A DNA stretch of 64,000 nucleotides from Gammaproteobacteria bacterium (GCA_020849475.1 JADLGE010000003.1:46755-110754), one strand, 5' to 3'; numbered from the stretch's first letter, positions 1 to 8,779 are shown. The notes: a model not told the origin generated them from the sequence alone. Made by a program: numbers and translations.

Positions 1-1207
1 CGAAGACCTGCTCCTGGGCGTGCTCATCGATGCCACGGCCATAGTCCTGAATCACCAAGCGCGGCGCATCGAGTTCAACGTCGATGCGCCGGCTCTGGCT
101 GTGGTCGAGCGCATTGCGCAAGAGATTGTTGACCACGCACAGCAGCAGACCGCGCGGCACGCTGACCTCGCAATCGCGCGTGATGCTGACACTCAAGGCC
201 GGCGCACGCCGCCCGGCGGCAATGGTCAGGGTGCGCACCGCCTCGTGCAGCAGACCGCCAACGCTGAACGCCGCGGTGGCGCGCCCGAGCTCTTCACCGC
301 GCGACAGAAACAGCAGCCCTTCGACCAAGGCCTGCATCTGCGCGGCGGCGGCCTGCGCGCGTGCCAAGCGTGTGCGTTGCTCGGGCGCCAGATTCGGATC
401 GCTGTCCATCAATTGCATGCCGCTCGCGATCACCGCCAGCGGCGTGCGCAATTCATGGCTGGCGTCGCGTGTGAAAGCGCGCTCGCGCTCGGCGAACTCA
501 TCGAAGCGCGCGAGCGTCGCGTCGAAAGCACGGGCGATGACCGCAATCTCCTGCTGATCGTTCGGCGTGAGCAAAGGTTCACGGTGGCGACCGGGCGCAA
601 TCGCGGCGATATTGCGCGCCAGGCGTTCCACCGGCCGCATCACCACCTGCGACAGCCACAGCGCGAGCCCAAGATCGAGCAACAGGGCAATGAGTCCGAC
701 CCATAGCGCGATGCCGAGCAGGCGCCGCTGCAGCCGCACCACCGGGTCGTGGGCCTGGTCGAACACCACGTACAGCATTCCGCCGTCGACCGCGGTCTTG
801 GCCACCGACAGCACGCGACGCCCATCGGTCACACGCTCATGCACGCCTGCCGGCAAGGCGCGCAGCGTAGCGTCGAGGTGCGCGTCGTTGGCACTGGCGG
901 CAACGAAAGCCGTGAAGCCCGGCGGGAACGGCAGCGAAAATTTCTCGCGGTCGCGGTAGTCGGACAGCAAGCGCTGATATTCCGAGCGAAACTCCGCGCC
1001 AATGAACTCGACTTCGATGATGTCGAGAAAATGCTTGATGCCGAGCGCAAACACGCCGAGCAACAGAGCCGACAGCAGCAGGAACGCGACCAGGAAGCGA
1101 TCGCGCAGGGCGAAACGGGAAAGCGGGGAAGTCGACGACAGACCACGTATGTGCCGGTGCAAAAACGTGGTCTGTCCCCGCTTTCGATCCTCGCTAGACT
1201 TCTCCAT
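1..1207 (-). CDS. Sensor histidine kinase, C-terminus cut by window edge
   Basis: Membrane histidine kinase partner of the OmpR-type regulator just upstream in the same operon. The ATG at 1207 overlaps the regulator's stop by 14 bases, which suggests translational coupling. Reading the minus strand gives a short basic N-terminus, a first membrane segment (VAFLLLSALLLGVFALGI), a periplasmic stretch of about 100 residues, a second membrane segment (IALWVGLIALLLDLGLAL), a HAMP-like linker, the HisKA H-box ASHELRTPL, the N-box VVNNLLRNALDHS and the start of the G1 box DYGRGID. The rest of the ATPase domain lies outside the window. The first ~25 codons contain a 12-bp inverted repeat, so the N-terminus looks extended by a repeat; a start at the later hydrophobic region is possible. 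The ligand is not predictable. Confidence 0.85.
   Translation of the reverse strand, partial: MEKSSEDRKRGQTTFLHRHIRGLSSTSPLSRFALRDRFLVAFLLLSALLLGVFALGIKHFLDIIEVEFIGAEFRSEYQRLLSDYRDREKFSLPFPPGFTAFVAASANDAHLDATLRALPAGVHERVTDGRRVLSVAKTAVDGGMLYVVFDQAHDPVVRLQRRLLGIALWVGLIALLLDLGLALWLSQVVMRPVERLARNIAAIAPGRHREPLLTPNDQQEIAVIARAFDATLARFDEFAERERAFTRDASHELRTPLAVIASGMQLMDSDPNLAPEQRTRLARAQAAAAQMQALVEGLLFLSRGEELGRATAAFSVGGLLHEAVRTLTIAAGRRAPALSVSITRDCEVSVPRGLLLCVVNNLLRNALDHSQSRRIDVELDAPRLVIQDYGRGIDEHAQEQVF
1137..1176. repeat. 12-bp perfect inverted repeat within kinase 5' coding end
   Basis: Arms GACAGACCACGT (1137-1148) and ACGTGGTCTGTC (1165-1176) flank a 16-base spacer. The element lies inside the first codons of the histidine kinase and is read through in frame. 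It is unrelated in sequence to the two intergenic repeat families elsewhere in the window. Confidence 0.7.
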
Positions 1208-1874
1208 GCGGCGCCAGGCGATAGCCAATGCCCGGCACGGTGTGCAGCAGCTTGATATCAAACGGCCGGTCGAGCGCCACGCGCAGACCATGCACGTGTA
1301 CGCGCAGCGCCGCATCACTGTCGGGCGGCTCATCGCCCCAGATGGCGCGTTCCATCTCCTGACGACTGACCACTTCGGGCGCGCGGCGCATCAACAGTTC
1401 CAGCATGCGCAGGCCGGTGCGCGTAAGTTTGACCGGGGCGGCGCCGCGGCGCACCGCCAGCGTGCCGGTGTCGTAGACAAGATCGCCCAGCGCCAGCACG
1501 CGGTTGCCGCCGCCGGCGCGCCGCACCAGTGCTTTCAGGCGCGCGCGCAGTTCCAGCAGATCGAAGGGCTTGGTCAGGTAATCGTCACCGCCGGCCTCGA
1601 AGCCGTCGAGCTTGTCTTTCAAGGTGTCGCGCGCGGTGAGCATGAGAATCGGCGTGCGGCGTGAAGAATTGGCGCGCAGCTGCGTGGCCAGCTGCAGGCC
1701 GTCGAGGCCGGGCAGCATGAGGTCCAGCACCAGTGCGTCATAGGCATTGGCCTCGGCCAGGCGCAGGCCGCTCAGGCCGTCGTGGGCGAAATCGACGATG
1801 TCGCCCTCCTGCTCAAGATACTCGCCGATGTTGGCGGCCAGCGCGTCGTTGTCTTCGACCAGCAGTATCCACAT
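1194..1874 (-). CDS. OmpR/PhoB-family response regulator
   Basis: Two-component response regulator of 226 residues. The N-terminal receiver domain has the acidic pair ED at 7-8, the phospho-acceptor D51 in VLDLMLPG, the conserved T/S position in LMLTARD and the lysine in LTKPFD near residue 101. A C-terminal winged-helix DNA-binding domain follows, with SRQEMERAIWGD and the terminal GIGYRLAP typical of the OmpR/PhoB class. It is first in a two-gene operon with the overlapping sensor kinase, so it is presumably phosphorylated by it. The start ATG at 1874 gives the canonical MWILLVEDN beginning. Target genes cannot be inferred. Confidence 0.93.
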   Translation of the reverse strand: MWILLVEDNDALAANIGEYLEQEGDIVDFAHDGLSGLRLAEANAYDALVLDLMLPGLDGLQLATQLRANSSRRTPILMLTARDTLKDKLDGFEAGGDDYLTKPFDLLELRARLKALVRRAGGGNRVLALGDLVYDTGTLAVRRGAAPVKLTRTGLRMLELLMRRAPEVVSRQEMERAIWGDEPPDSDAALRVHVHGLRVALDRPFDIKLLHTVPGIGYRLAPHGEV

Positions 1875-1930
1875 CGCCGTCACCTCATCGCTTGCACGCG
1901 ACCACGCCGCGCTGTGTGGGAGGACCGCCC

Positions 1931-2374
1931 TCAGCGCTCGAAGTTCTTCGGCCACTCGTCCATGCGTACCGCGTAGAAGCGACGCGCCTGGAATTTCCAG
2001 CCCTCGGCGGTCTTCACATAGTTGTCCTCGTAGTAGCCGGCGCCGATCCAGCCCATGTCGTGGCTGGCGCAGCGCAGGTCCAGGTAGCAGCGGCCGCTGG
2101 CGCTGTGGGCGCTCTGGTGATCGATGACGTGATTGTGGATGTAGGGCCGCGGTTTGAAATCCATGGCGCCGTTGAAGAAGCTGGCGAGATTGTCGCGGCC
2201 GGTGATGGTGGTCTCGCCCTTGTCCGAGATGGCGGTGAAGCTGGCGTCCTGGGCGAACAGTTGCGCGATGCCGGCACTGTCGTTGCGCCACACGCAATCG
2301 CAATAGCGGTTCGGCAGATCGCGGATGGCCTCGCGCGCCAGCAGGGCGTCGAGGCTTTGTTCCAAAGTGCTCAT
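1931..2374 (-). CDS. SnoaL-like / NTF2-fold protein
   Basis: A 147-residue protein of the SnoaL-like polyketide cyclase/ring-hydroxylating dioxygenase beta superfamily (SnoaL_4 type). The N-terminal helix LDALLAREAIRDLPNRYCDC leads into an alpha+beta cone with the family's HNHVID and GAGYYEDNYVKTAEGWKF segments, and it ends with the common FYAVRMDEWP. These small proteins are isomerases, dehydratases or simple ligand binders, and the substrate is not evident. The start is the ATG at 2374, preceded by GGAGA at about 6 bases. The frame remains open well upstream, but the extension lacks any family resemblance. It is encoded just upstream of, and in the same direction as, the response regulator, with a 56-bp gap. 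Confidence 0.75.
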   Translation of the reverse strand: MSTLEQSLDALLAREAIRDLPNRYCDCVWRNDSAGIAQLFAQDASFTAISDKGETTITGRDNLASFFNGAMDFKPRPYIHNHVIDHQSAHSASGRCYLDLRCASHDMGWIGAGYYEDNYVKTAEGWKFQARRFYAVRMDEWPKNFER

Positions 2375-2567
2375 GCGGATTCTCCCCGGGAAGAGTGGTT
2401 GTTGGTCTGACCGCGCCGCTTTCGCGATTTGGCGCGAGGCCGGACCGTGGGGATTATGGCATGGCCCCAGGCTCGCCACGCCGCGCCATCGCAGCGCCCA
2501 TGAGGCATAATTGCGCCAAACCGAGCAGCCAGCCGCGCGTTGCGTCGCCGGCCAACACGGGGGAGCC

Positions 2568-3341
2568 ATGAGCGACACACCGAAAACCTCACGACTGGAA
2601 TTAGCCAGTGACTCATTGCCGCAGGATCGCGTGTTCGTCGATCCGTCCAGCGCCGGCGTCGATTTCCAGTTCGACGGCAAGACCGCCGCGGTATTCGACG
2701 ACATGGTCGGCCGCTCGGTGCCGATGTACGACGAGATCCAGCGCCTGACCGTCGAACTCGCCAACGACTTCGCGGTGCCGCGCACGCGCCTCTACGATCT
2801 CGGCTGCTCAACCGGCACCACCCTGCTCAATCTCGACGCCGTGTTGCCGCAGGATGTGTCCTTCGTCGGCGTCGACAACGCCCCCGAGATGCTGGCCAAG
2901 GCGCGCACCAAGTTCACGGCGCGTGGCGCGCAGCGCGACATCGATTTCATCACCGCCGACCTGCAGCAGGACCGGGTGGTGGAAGACGCCTCGGTGGTGA
3001 TCATTCTCCTGACCCTGCAGTTCATCCGTCCCTTGAACCGCGCCAGCGTCATCCGCCGCATCTACGAAGGCATGCGCGAGCAGGCCGCGCTCATCCTGGT
3101 CGAGAAAATCATCGTCGACAACGGCCTGTTCAACCGCATGTTCATCCGCCACTACTACGACATGAAGCGCCGCAACGGCTATTCGGAATCCGAGATAGCC
3201 AACAAGCGCGAGGCCCTGGAAAACGTGCTCATTCCCTATCGTCCGGAAGAGAACGTGGCGCTGCTCAAGGAGGCGGGCTTCAACCAGGTCGAGGAATTTT
3301 TCCGCTGGTACAACTTCAACGGCATGATTGCGGTGAAGTAG
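2568..3341 (+). CDS. cmoA: Carboxy-S-adenosyl-L-methionine synthase (CmoA-like)
   Basis: A 257-residue class I SAM-fold enzyme that closely resembles CmoA, which turns SAM plus prephenate into carboxy-SAM for tRNA wobble uridine modification. Seen in the sequence: the CmoA-type start [20 protein letters not shown], the SAM loop [14 protein letters not shown], the acidic GVDNAPEML, the [11 protein letters not shown] block, and the CmoA signature [19 protein letters not shown]. The start ATG has GGGGGAG a few bases upstream; an in-frame upstream ATG is less likely. The usual partner cmoB is not in this window. Instead the gene is followed, one base later, by two membrane methyltransferases, so a different user of carboxy-SAM or an ordinary methyltransferase role cannot be excluded. 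Confidence 0.75.
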   Translation: MSDTPKTSRLELASDSLPQDRVFVDPSSAGVDFQFDGKTAAVFDDMVGRSVPMYDEIQRLTVELANDFAVPRTRLYDLGCSTGTTLLNLDAVLPQDVSFVGVDNAPEMLAKARTKFTARGAQRDIDFITADLQQDRVVEDASVVIILLTLQFIRPLNRASVIRRIYEGMREQAALILVEKIIVDNGLFNRMFIRHYYDMKRRNGYSESEIANKREALENVLIPYRPEENVALLKEAGFNQVEEFFRWYNFNGMIAVK

Positions 3342-3342
3342 C

Positions 3343-4095
3343 GTGACGCAGGGAACGCCAAGCCTCGCGGTGCGCTATGGCCGCTGGCTGTTCAAGCATC
3401 GCAACAAAGTTTTCACGGTCGTGATGCTGGTGCTGCTGCTCGGCCTGCCGCCGGTGACCTTCGCCCACGACGTGGCGCTCGACCGCTGGCTGGACGTGCT
3501 CGGCATCGCCATCGCCGCCAGCGGCCAGATTCTGCGCGCGGCGGTGATCGGGCTCGAATACATCAAGCGCGGCGGCGTCAACAAACAGCCCCATGCCGAC
3601 AAGCTCGTCACCGGCGGCATGTTCGCGCACTGCCGCAACCCGCTGTACGTCGGCAATCTGCTGATCCTGGCCGGCCTGTTCGTGATCCATAACCATCCCC
3701 TGGTCTACCTCATCGGCGGTCTGTTCTATCTCAGCGCCTACTACGCCATCGTCGCCGCTGAAGAAGATTATCTGCGCAACAAGTTCGGCGCTGACTTCGA
3801 CGCCTACTGCCGCGAAGTGCCGCGCTGGAATATTCGCTGGGCGGGCCTCGGCGCGACCATGGCGTCGATGGAAATGAATTGGAAGCGCATGGTGCAGAAG
3901 GATTACGGCACGGCCTATTTCTGGATGGCGGGCGCGGCCTTGTTGTTGACGGTCGAGCGCTTGCGCGCCGGCAGCACTGGTTATGTCGGCGACAGCATGC
4001 TCGCGCCGCTGGCCGGCCTCGCCGCGCTGACGGCGCTGTTCTTCGTGGTCTGGCGTCTCAAGCGCGCCCGCTATTTTCAAACCAGCAATGGCTGA
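3343..4095 (+). CDS. Isoprenylcysteine carboxyl methyltransferase-family membrane protein
   Basis: A 250-residue polytopic membrane protein with at least five hydrophobic segments. The family's SAM-binding signature is CRNPLYVGN near residue 98, followed downstream by the EEDYLRNKFGADFDAYCREVPRW block typical of the ICMT/PEMT (phospholipid methyltransferase) family. Such enzymes methylate lipids or lipid-linked carboxyl groups at the membrane. The start is GTG one base after the cmoA-like stop, and the end overlaps the next gene by 8 bases, so the three genes form a tight operon. The C-terminal ~80 residues add two more hydrophobic segments beyond the core domain. The substrate is unknown. 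Confidence 0.75.
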   Translation: MTQGTPSLAVRYGRWLFKHRNKVFTVVMLVLLLGLPPVTFAHDVALDRWLDVLGIAIAASGQILRAAVIGLEYIKRGGVNKQPHADKLVTGGMFAHCRNPLYVGNLLILAGLFVIHNHPLVYLIGGLFYLSAYYAIVAAEEDYLRNKFGADFDAYCREVPRWNIRWAGLGATMASMEMNWKRMVQKDYGTAYFWMAGAALLLTVERLRAGSTGYVGDSMLAPLAGLAALTALFFVVWRLKRARYFQTSNG

Positions 4096-4723
4096 GTCCT
4101 CGACGGCCGCGCAGGCCGAAACGGCGCTGTTGCGCAGGCGCGGCACCCACACGCGCCTGTTCGCGCTGGCGGTATTCACCGCCTTTCTGTTCGCCGCCCC
4201 GGTCAGCGCCCAGCATCCAGCCCTGGAACGCGTGATGGTGGCGCTCGGCAATCTCCTCATCGTCGGCGGTGGACTGGTGCGAGTCTACGCCGCACTCTTC
4301 ATCGGCGGCTGGAAGAATCAGCGCCTGGCGGCCGTCGGCCCCTACGCGATGACACGCAATCCGCTCTACGTCGGTTCTTTGTGCGCGACCTTGGGCGTCG
4401 GCCTGGTGACCGCCAGCGTCACCCTGACGGTGCTGTTGTGGGCATTCATCATGGCCTACTACAGCCGCACCGTGGCACGCGAAGAGGCTTATCTCGAACA
4501 GCAGTTCGGCGAGGAATATCTCGCCTACAAACGCAGCGTGCCGCGCTGGCTGCCGAAGGCCGGCGCACGCCTGGTGCTGCCCGCCGAAGTCACCGCCAAG
4601 CCGCGCTATGTGTTGAACGGCATCCGCGACATCACGCTCATCATCCTCGCCTATCCGCTGTGCGAACTGGTGCGCGTCGCCCATCTCGTGGGCTGGTTGC
4701 CGGGCTTGTTCCGGCTTTGGTGA
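4088..4723 (+). CDS. Second isoprenylcysteine methyltransferase-family membrane protein
   Basis: A 211-residue membrane protein homologous to the upstream gene. It carries TRNPLYVGS in the SAM-binding position and REEAYLEQQFGEEYLAYKRSVPRW in the conserved C-terminal block. Four or five hydrophobic segments are visible. It starts at ATG 4088 inside the end of the previous gene (8-base overlap), so the pair is probably a tandem duplication that is co-translated. Two copies next to a CmoA-like enzyme suggest a small methylation/carboxymethylation module acting on a membrane substrate; this is inference. The operon seems to end here, as repeat family A follows. Confidence 0.75.
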   Translation: MAESSTAAQAETALLRRRGTHTRLFALAVFTAFLFAAPVSAQHPALERVMVALGNLLIVGGGLVRVYAALFIGGWKNQRLAAVGPYAMTRNPLYVGSLCATLGVGLVTASVTLTVLLWAFIMAYYSRTVAREEAYLEQQFGEEYLAYKRSVPRWLPKAGARLVLPAEVTAKPRYVLNGIRDITLIILAYPLCELVRVAHLVGWLPGLFRLW

Positions 4724-4776
4724 GAACCATCGTTGATCGCACCCAGCCTGTGCCTGGCCACGAGTAATCAATTCTG

Positions 4777-4847
4777 AATGTCAGACTGAAGTCTGACCCA
4801 CAGTAGAGCGAGGCTTGATTTTGTGGGTCAGACTTCCGTCTGACATT
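4777..4847. repeat. Repeat family A, double copy in inverted orientation
   Basis: AATGTCAGACTGAAGTCTGA followed by CCCACA (4777-4802) is mirrored by TGTGGG followed by TCAGACTTCCGTCTGACATT (4822-4847). Each unit is itself a palindrome, and the two face each other over a 19-base spacer. It lies between the methyltransferase operon and the PQQ-type dehydrogenase. Related copies occur at 10975, 33907, 41521, 44949 and 51775. The remainder of the 4724-4972 gap shows no gene. Confidence 0.85.
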
Positions 4848-4972
4848 GATGAAGCGACGCTGGAGCGCCGCCGGCCAGGGTTTTCCGCTCCCCTATCGGT
4901 TACCTATCTCGCCCTTCGGCGATGGTGCAATAATCGCCCCTGCTTCGTGTCGGACTTTTGGGGAGAAGTGCC

Positions 4973-6811
4973 GTGCGCCTGTTGGCTCTAGCCTGTTTGT
5001 TTGTGTGTGTGGCCATCGAAGCCCACGCCACCGACGCCAAGGTCGATGGCAAGATGTTGTTCGACAGCGCGTGCGCGCGTTGCCATGACCGCGACCTGCC
5101 GCGCATGCCGTCGCGCACCGCGCTGAAAGAGAAACCGCCGCAGGACATCTTCACGACCATCAGCGCCGGCGTGATGGCGCCCTATGCGCGCGGACTCGGC
5201 CACGCCGAGCGGCGCGCCATCGCCGAATACGCGTCGGGCAAATCGCTGGGCGAATTTGCCTCGGGCGCGGCCGCGATTCCACAAAGCGCCTACTGCAAGG
5301 CGCCACCCGCGCAAGCGCTGAACAATCTCGACGCGGGCTGGAACGGTTGGGGCAACGGCCTTGCCAACACGCGCTTCCAGGACGCCGCACGCGCTGGCCT
5401 GTCGGCGGCCGACGTGCCCAGGCTCAAATTGAAATGGGCCTTCGGCATTCCGGCGGTGTCGACCATGTCCGGTCATCCGGTCGAGGCCGAAGGCCGCCTG
5501 TTCTTCGGCACCTTCTCCGGTCTCGTCATCGCACTCGATGCCAGCAGCGGCTGCGCGCTGTGGGTGTACGAGGCCCATGCCGGCGTGCGCACCTCGCTGA
5601 CTCTCGCCAAGGGTGAAGACGGCAACAACAATCTCTTCTTCGGCGATTTGTCGGGCAAGGTCTACGCGCTGGACCCGGCCACCGGCAAGGAACGCTGGTC
5701 GATGGTGGCGGACGATCATCCGCATATCCGCATCACCGGCACGCCGGTCTATCACGGCGGACGCCTGTTCGTACCCTTGTCGTCGCTGGAAGAAGTGGCG
5801 GGCGCCATGCCCGACTACGAGTGCTGCACTTTCCGCGGCGGCGTGCTGGCGGTCGACGCGGTGAGCGGCAAGGAGATCTGGAAGACCCGCACCATTGCCG
5901 AAGCGCCCAGCAAACGCGACAAGAACGCTGCCGGCGCGCAGCTGTGGGGCCCGTCCGGTGCGGCGGTGTGGTCGGCGCCGACCCTCGACCCTGAGCACGA
6001 CACGCTCTATATCACCACCGGCGACAGCTACTCCGACCCGCCGGCGCCGGAATCCGACGCCATCATGGCGCTGGCCATGAGCACGGGCAAAATTCGCTGG
6101 ATCCACCAAGCCCTCGCCGGCGACGCCTACACCATCGCCTGCGCCGATCCGTCGGCCAAGGCCAAGGTCGCCTGCCCGAAGTCCAACGGCCCCGATCTCG
6201 ACTTCGGCGCGTCGCCGGTGCTGGTCACCCTGAAGGACGGCAAGCGCGTGCTGCTGGCCGGCCAGAAATCCGGTGAACTGCACGCCCTCGAGCCCGACAC
6301 CGGCAAAGCGCTGTGGAAGATCAAGGTCGGCGAAGGCGGCATCGTCGGCGGCATCGAATGGGGCTTCGCGGTTGATGATGAAAAAGCCTATGTCGCCATC
6401 GCCGAAGCCTGGGAAAAGGCCGCCGATGAAGCGGGCGGCGTCGCTGCGGTCAATCTCGCCGACGGCAAGCTCGCCTGGGAAGTCGGCCCGGTGAAGGGCG
6501 GCTGCGCCGGACGCGAACGCTGCAATACCGGTCAGCTGGCGGCGGTCAGCGCCATGCCGGGCGTGTTGTTCTCCGGCAGCCTCGACGGCCATCTGCGCGC
6601 CTACAGCACGACCGACGGCCACGTGCTGTGGGATGTCGACACCCACCAGCAGTTCACCACCGCCAATGGCATCGCCGCCCACGGCGGCTCCCTGAACGGC
6701 CCGGGCCCGGCCATCGCCCACGGTCAGGTCTACGTGGTGTCGGGCTACGCAATGTGGAACAAGTGGATGCCGGGCAATGTGCTGCTGGCGTTCAGCGTCG
6801 ACGGCAAATAA
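4973..6811 (+). CDS. Secreted cytochrome c / PQQ-type beta-propeller dehydrogenase
   Basis: A 612-residue periplasmic protein. A signal peptide (MRLLALACLFVCVAIEAHA) is followed by a small cytochrome c domain with the heme motif CARCH (C34, C37, H38), then an eight-bladed quinoprotein propeller with repeated tryptophan-docking segments such as GLVIALDASSGCALW, GKVYALDPATGKERW and GELHALEPDTGKALW. This layout matches polyvinyl-alcohol dehydrogenase (cytochrome) and related PQQ alcohol dehydrogenases, which oxidise alcohols and pass electrons to the N-terminal heme. The start GTG 4973 has GGGGAGA just upstream and gives a clean signal peptide; an upstream TTG in frame is less likely. No pqq biosynthesis genes are in the window. 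The true substrate is unknown. Confidence 0.8.
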   Translation: MRLLALACLFVCVAIEAHATDAKVDGKMLFDSACARCHDRDLPRMPSRTALKEKPPQDIFTTISAGVMAPYARGLGHAERRAIAEYASGKSLGEFASGAAAIPQSAYCKAPPAQALNNLDAGWNGWGNGLANTRFQDAARAGLSAADVPRLKLKWAFGIPAVSTMSGHPVEAEGRLFFGTFSGLVIALDASSGCALWVYEAHAGVRTSLTLAKGEDGNNNLFFGDLSGKVYALDPATGKERWSMVADDHPHIRITGTPVYHGGRLFVPLSSLEEVAGAMPDYECCTFRGGVLAVDAVSGKEIWKTRTIAEAPSKRDKNAAGAQLWGPSGAAVWSAPTLDPEHDTLYITTGDSYSDPPAPESDAIMALAMSTGKIRWIHQALAGDAYTIACADPSAKAKVACPKSNGPDLDFGASPVLVTLKDGKRVLLAGQKSGELHALEPDTGKALWKIKVGEGGIVGGIEWGFAVDDEKAYVAIAEAWEKAADEAGGVAAVNLADGKLAWEVGPVKGGCAGRERCNTGQLAAVSAMPGVLFSGSLDGHLRAYSTTDGHVLWDVDTHQQFTTANGIAAHGGSLNGPGPAIAHGQVYVVSGYAMWNKWMPGNVLLAFSVDGK

Positions 6812-6845
6812 GCCAACCCTTCAGCCATCAACGGGAGAGCATTTC

Positions 6846-7691
6846 GTGTCAACCACCATCCAACCCACCGACATCAAGCTCAATTACGTCAGCATCGCCA
6901 GCGCGCGCAAGATGAGCGGGCTGCGCCTGGTGCTCGGCGCCTACAGCATTCCCGGACCGTGGCGCGAGGCCTGCAAAGGCCTATTCCATGTAAAGGGTAT
7001 TCCCTACACGCCGGTGGTGACCGCCGACGAAGGCAAGTCCGATCTCGCCATCGGCATGGACGGCTCACAGAGCGAGCTCATCGCCTGGACCGGCCAGGCC
7101 AGCGCGCCGGTCGCCATCTGGAACGACGAGCGGCCGCGCTCGAGCTGGATAGACCAACTCAACCTCGCGGAGCGCCTCAACCCCGAGCCGCCGCTGATCC
7201 CGGCCAACATCCATGACCGCGTTCTAATGTTCGGCTTGATCAACGAACTGGCCGGCGAGAACGGCATCGCCTGGGAAAAGCGCCTGCTGATGGTGCACGG
7301 TCCGCTCACGAACATGCCGCCGGGCGCTGAAGGACGCGCGTTCTTCGAATACCTGGGCTCGAAATACGGCTACACACCGGCGCTGGCCGAGGCCGCCGTG
7401 CGCCGCATCGTCGACATCCTCAACACCTTCGACGCGCAGCTCGCCAGCCAGAAACGCGCCGGCCGCGACTACCTGGTCGGTGACCGCTTTTCCGCCGTCG
7501 ACATTTACTGGGCGACGTTCTGCGGCCTCATCGACCCGATGCCTGAAGACCGCTGCCCGATGGCGAGCTCGTTCCGCGGCGGCGCCTATGGCAACGACAA
7601 CGCTGACGTCGCACGCGCGCTGACGCCGGCCCTGCTCGCCCATCGCGACAAGGTCTACGAAAAGCATCTTGAGCTGCCGATAGTGTTCTGA
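6846..7691 (+). CDS. Glutathione S-transferase family protein
   Basis: A 281-residue protein with a GST layout. An N-terminal thioredoxin-like half contains YSIPGPWREACKGLFHVKGIPY and SAPVAIWNDERPRSSW, the position of the cis-proline and glutathione-contact region. A helical C-terminal domain includes DYLVGDRFSAVDIYWATF, the well-conserved GST N-capping box. It is somewhat longer than a typical GST (200-230). The start is GTG 6846 with GGGAGAG upstream. It lies 34 bases after the dehydrogenase and is probably co-transcribed with it. GSTs of this type commonly act in detoxification or aromatic catabolism; the substrate is not predictable. Confidence 0.75.
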   Translation: MSTTIQPTDIKLNYVSIASARKMSGLRLVLGAYSIPGPWREACKGLFHVKGIPYTPVVTADEGKSDLAIGMDGSQSELIAWTGQASAPVAIWNDERPRSSWIDQLNLAERLNPEPPLIPANIHDRVLMFGLINELAGENGIAWEKRLLMVHGPLTNMPPGAEGRAFFEYLGSKYGYTPALAEAAVRRIVDILNTFDAQLASQKRAGRDYLVGDRFSAVDIYWATFCGLIDPMPEDRCPMASSFRGGAYGNDNADVARALTPALLAHRDKVYEKHLELPIVF

Positions 7692-7701
7692 TGCGCCGGA
7701 A

Positions 7702-7726
7702 GGGGTGGTGTCAAAGCCACCACCCC
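7702..7726. terminator. Stem-loop after GST gene, possible terminator
   Basis: A perfect 9-bp stem GGGGTGGTG / CACCACCCC with a 7-base loop starts 10 bases after the GST stop codon. No clear T-run follows, so intrinsic termination is uncertain; it may instead protect mRNA ends. The short AT-rich tract after it (about 7741-7775) could hold the promoter of the next gene. Confidence 0.45.
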
Positions 7727-7814
7727 GCACTCGCAACGACTTGATCTAACGGATCTCTAATCATTTTTTGTGTATCCTGCGCGCCTTTTCACTCAACGCT
7801 CTCCGCCTACACGC

Positions 7815-8678
7815 ATGTCTCAAGTGACGCTGGTCTCCAACGGCCTTCCGCTTCCCCGCTCTTCTCAGTATGTCGCCCCGCTGCATGCCTCGCCTTCGAG
7901 TGCGCTCGAGGACGGCAGCGCGAGCGCGCAGCTCGCCGAACACGGATATGTGTATGTGCGTGGCCTGTTGCCGCGCGAGCTGGTGCTGGCCATGCGCGAA
8001 CGCTATTTCCAGCGTTTTCCGGCGAGTTTCGTGCAGGACGGCGACAGCCGGCGCGCGGCTTTCTCCGGCTTTGAACCCGACGGCCTGCCGCCCCATGGCA
8101 CGCGCGGCCATCCCGCTTACGACTTCGTGCGCGACCCCGCTTTCGCCGAATTTGCCGAACACCCCTTGCTGCGCGGCGCCGCCGAGGCGGTATTGGGCGG
8201 GCCGGTGGAGCGTCTGCGCCGCACGCCCATCCGGCATTTCGTGCCGGGCCGACCGGCTTCTTCCCGCGCCCATATCGACGGCACCTACGTCGAGGCCAAG
8301 GCCGCTGATCTCGTAACACTGTGGGTGCCGCTCGGCGATTGCCCGCTGTCCAGTGGCGGCCTGGTGTACCTCGAAGACTCGCACGAGGAGCAGGACATCT
8401 CTGAACGCGTGCGCAACCTCGCACCCTATGATCGCCCCGGCGATCGCCGTCCCTTGACCCATGATCTGAAATGGATGGCGGAGCACACCCAAAGGCGCTG
8501 GCTGGTCACCGACTATGCGGCGGGGGACGTCGTCATCCATTCACCTTTGATCGTGCACGCCTCGCTGGATTGCCAAAGCGAGGAAATGCGTCTGTCGACC
8601 GACATCCGTTACCTGCGTCAGGGCACCCATTACGATCCGCGCTGGCGCGGTGACTGGGCCGCCGACGACAGCTACTGA
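7815..8678 (+). CDS. Phytanoyl-CoA dioxygenase (PhyH) family protein
   Basis: A 287-residue Fe(II)/2-oxoglutarate-dependent dioxygenase-like protein. It shows the family's N-terminal LAEHGYVYVRGLLPRELV, the metal motif HID within SRAHIDGTYV, and a distal histidine in GDVVIHSPLIVHASLD, consistent with an H-x-D...H iron site. The arginine expected to bind 2-oxoglutarate is plausible in EEMRLSTDIRY. PhyH-family enzymes hydroxylate lipids, small metabolites or halogenate; no substrate can be assigned. The chosen start is the ATG at 7815, which begins after the AT-rich region; the frame extends 15 codons further upstream. It precedes the HpnI-like glycosyltransferase by 101 bases and might belong to the same lipid-related set. 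Confidence 0.75.
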   Translation: MSQVTLVSNGLPLPRSSQYVAPLHASPSSALEDGSASAQLAEHGYVYVRGLLPRELVLAMRERYFQRFPASFVQDGDSRRAAFSGFEPDGLPPHGTRGHPAYDFVRDPAFAEFAEHPLLRGAAEAVLGGPVERLRRTPIRHFVPGRPASSRAHIDGTYVEAKAADLVTLWVPLGDCPLSSGGLVYLEDSHEEQDISERVRNLAPYDRPGDRRPLTHDLKWMAEHTQRRWLVTDYAAGDVVIHSPLIVHASLDCQSEEMRLSTDIRYLRQGTHYDPRWRGDWAADDSY

Positions 8679-8779
8679 GGTCACTCCCAATCCGCCTGAC
8701 GCGCAGCCGCGACCGTGCGGCTGCGATTGCTTTGCGGACGCGCTGGTTCTAAGTTGCGGCCGACCCGCATTAAAAGCTT

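Noticed and set aside
4988..6721. A 577-codon open frame on the minus strand opposite the PQQ-type dehydrogenase
   Set aside because: It is an antisense shadow caused by high GC in the third codon position; the plus-strand protein has a signal peptide, heme motif and propeller repeats.
7741..7790. A sigma-70 promoter before the PhyH-type gene
   Set aside because: The tract is AT-rich, but no -35/-10 pair with proper spacing could be supported by eye.
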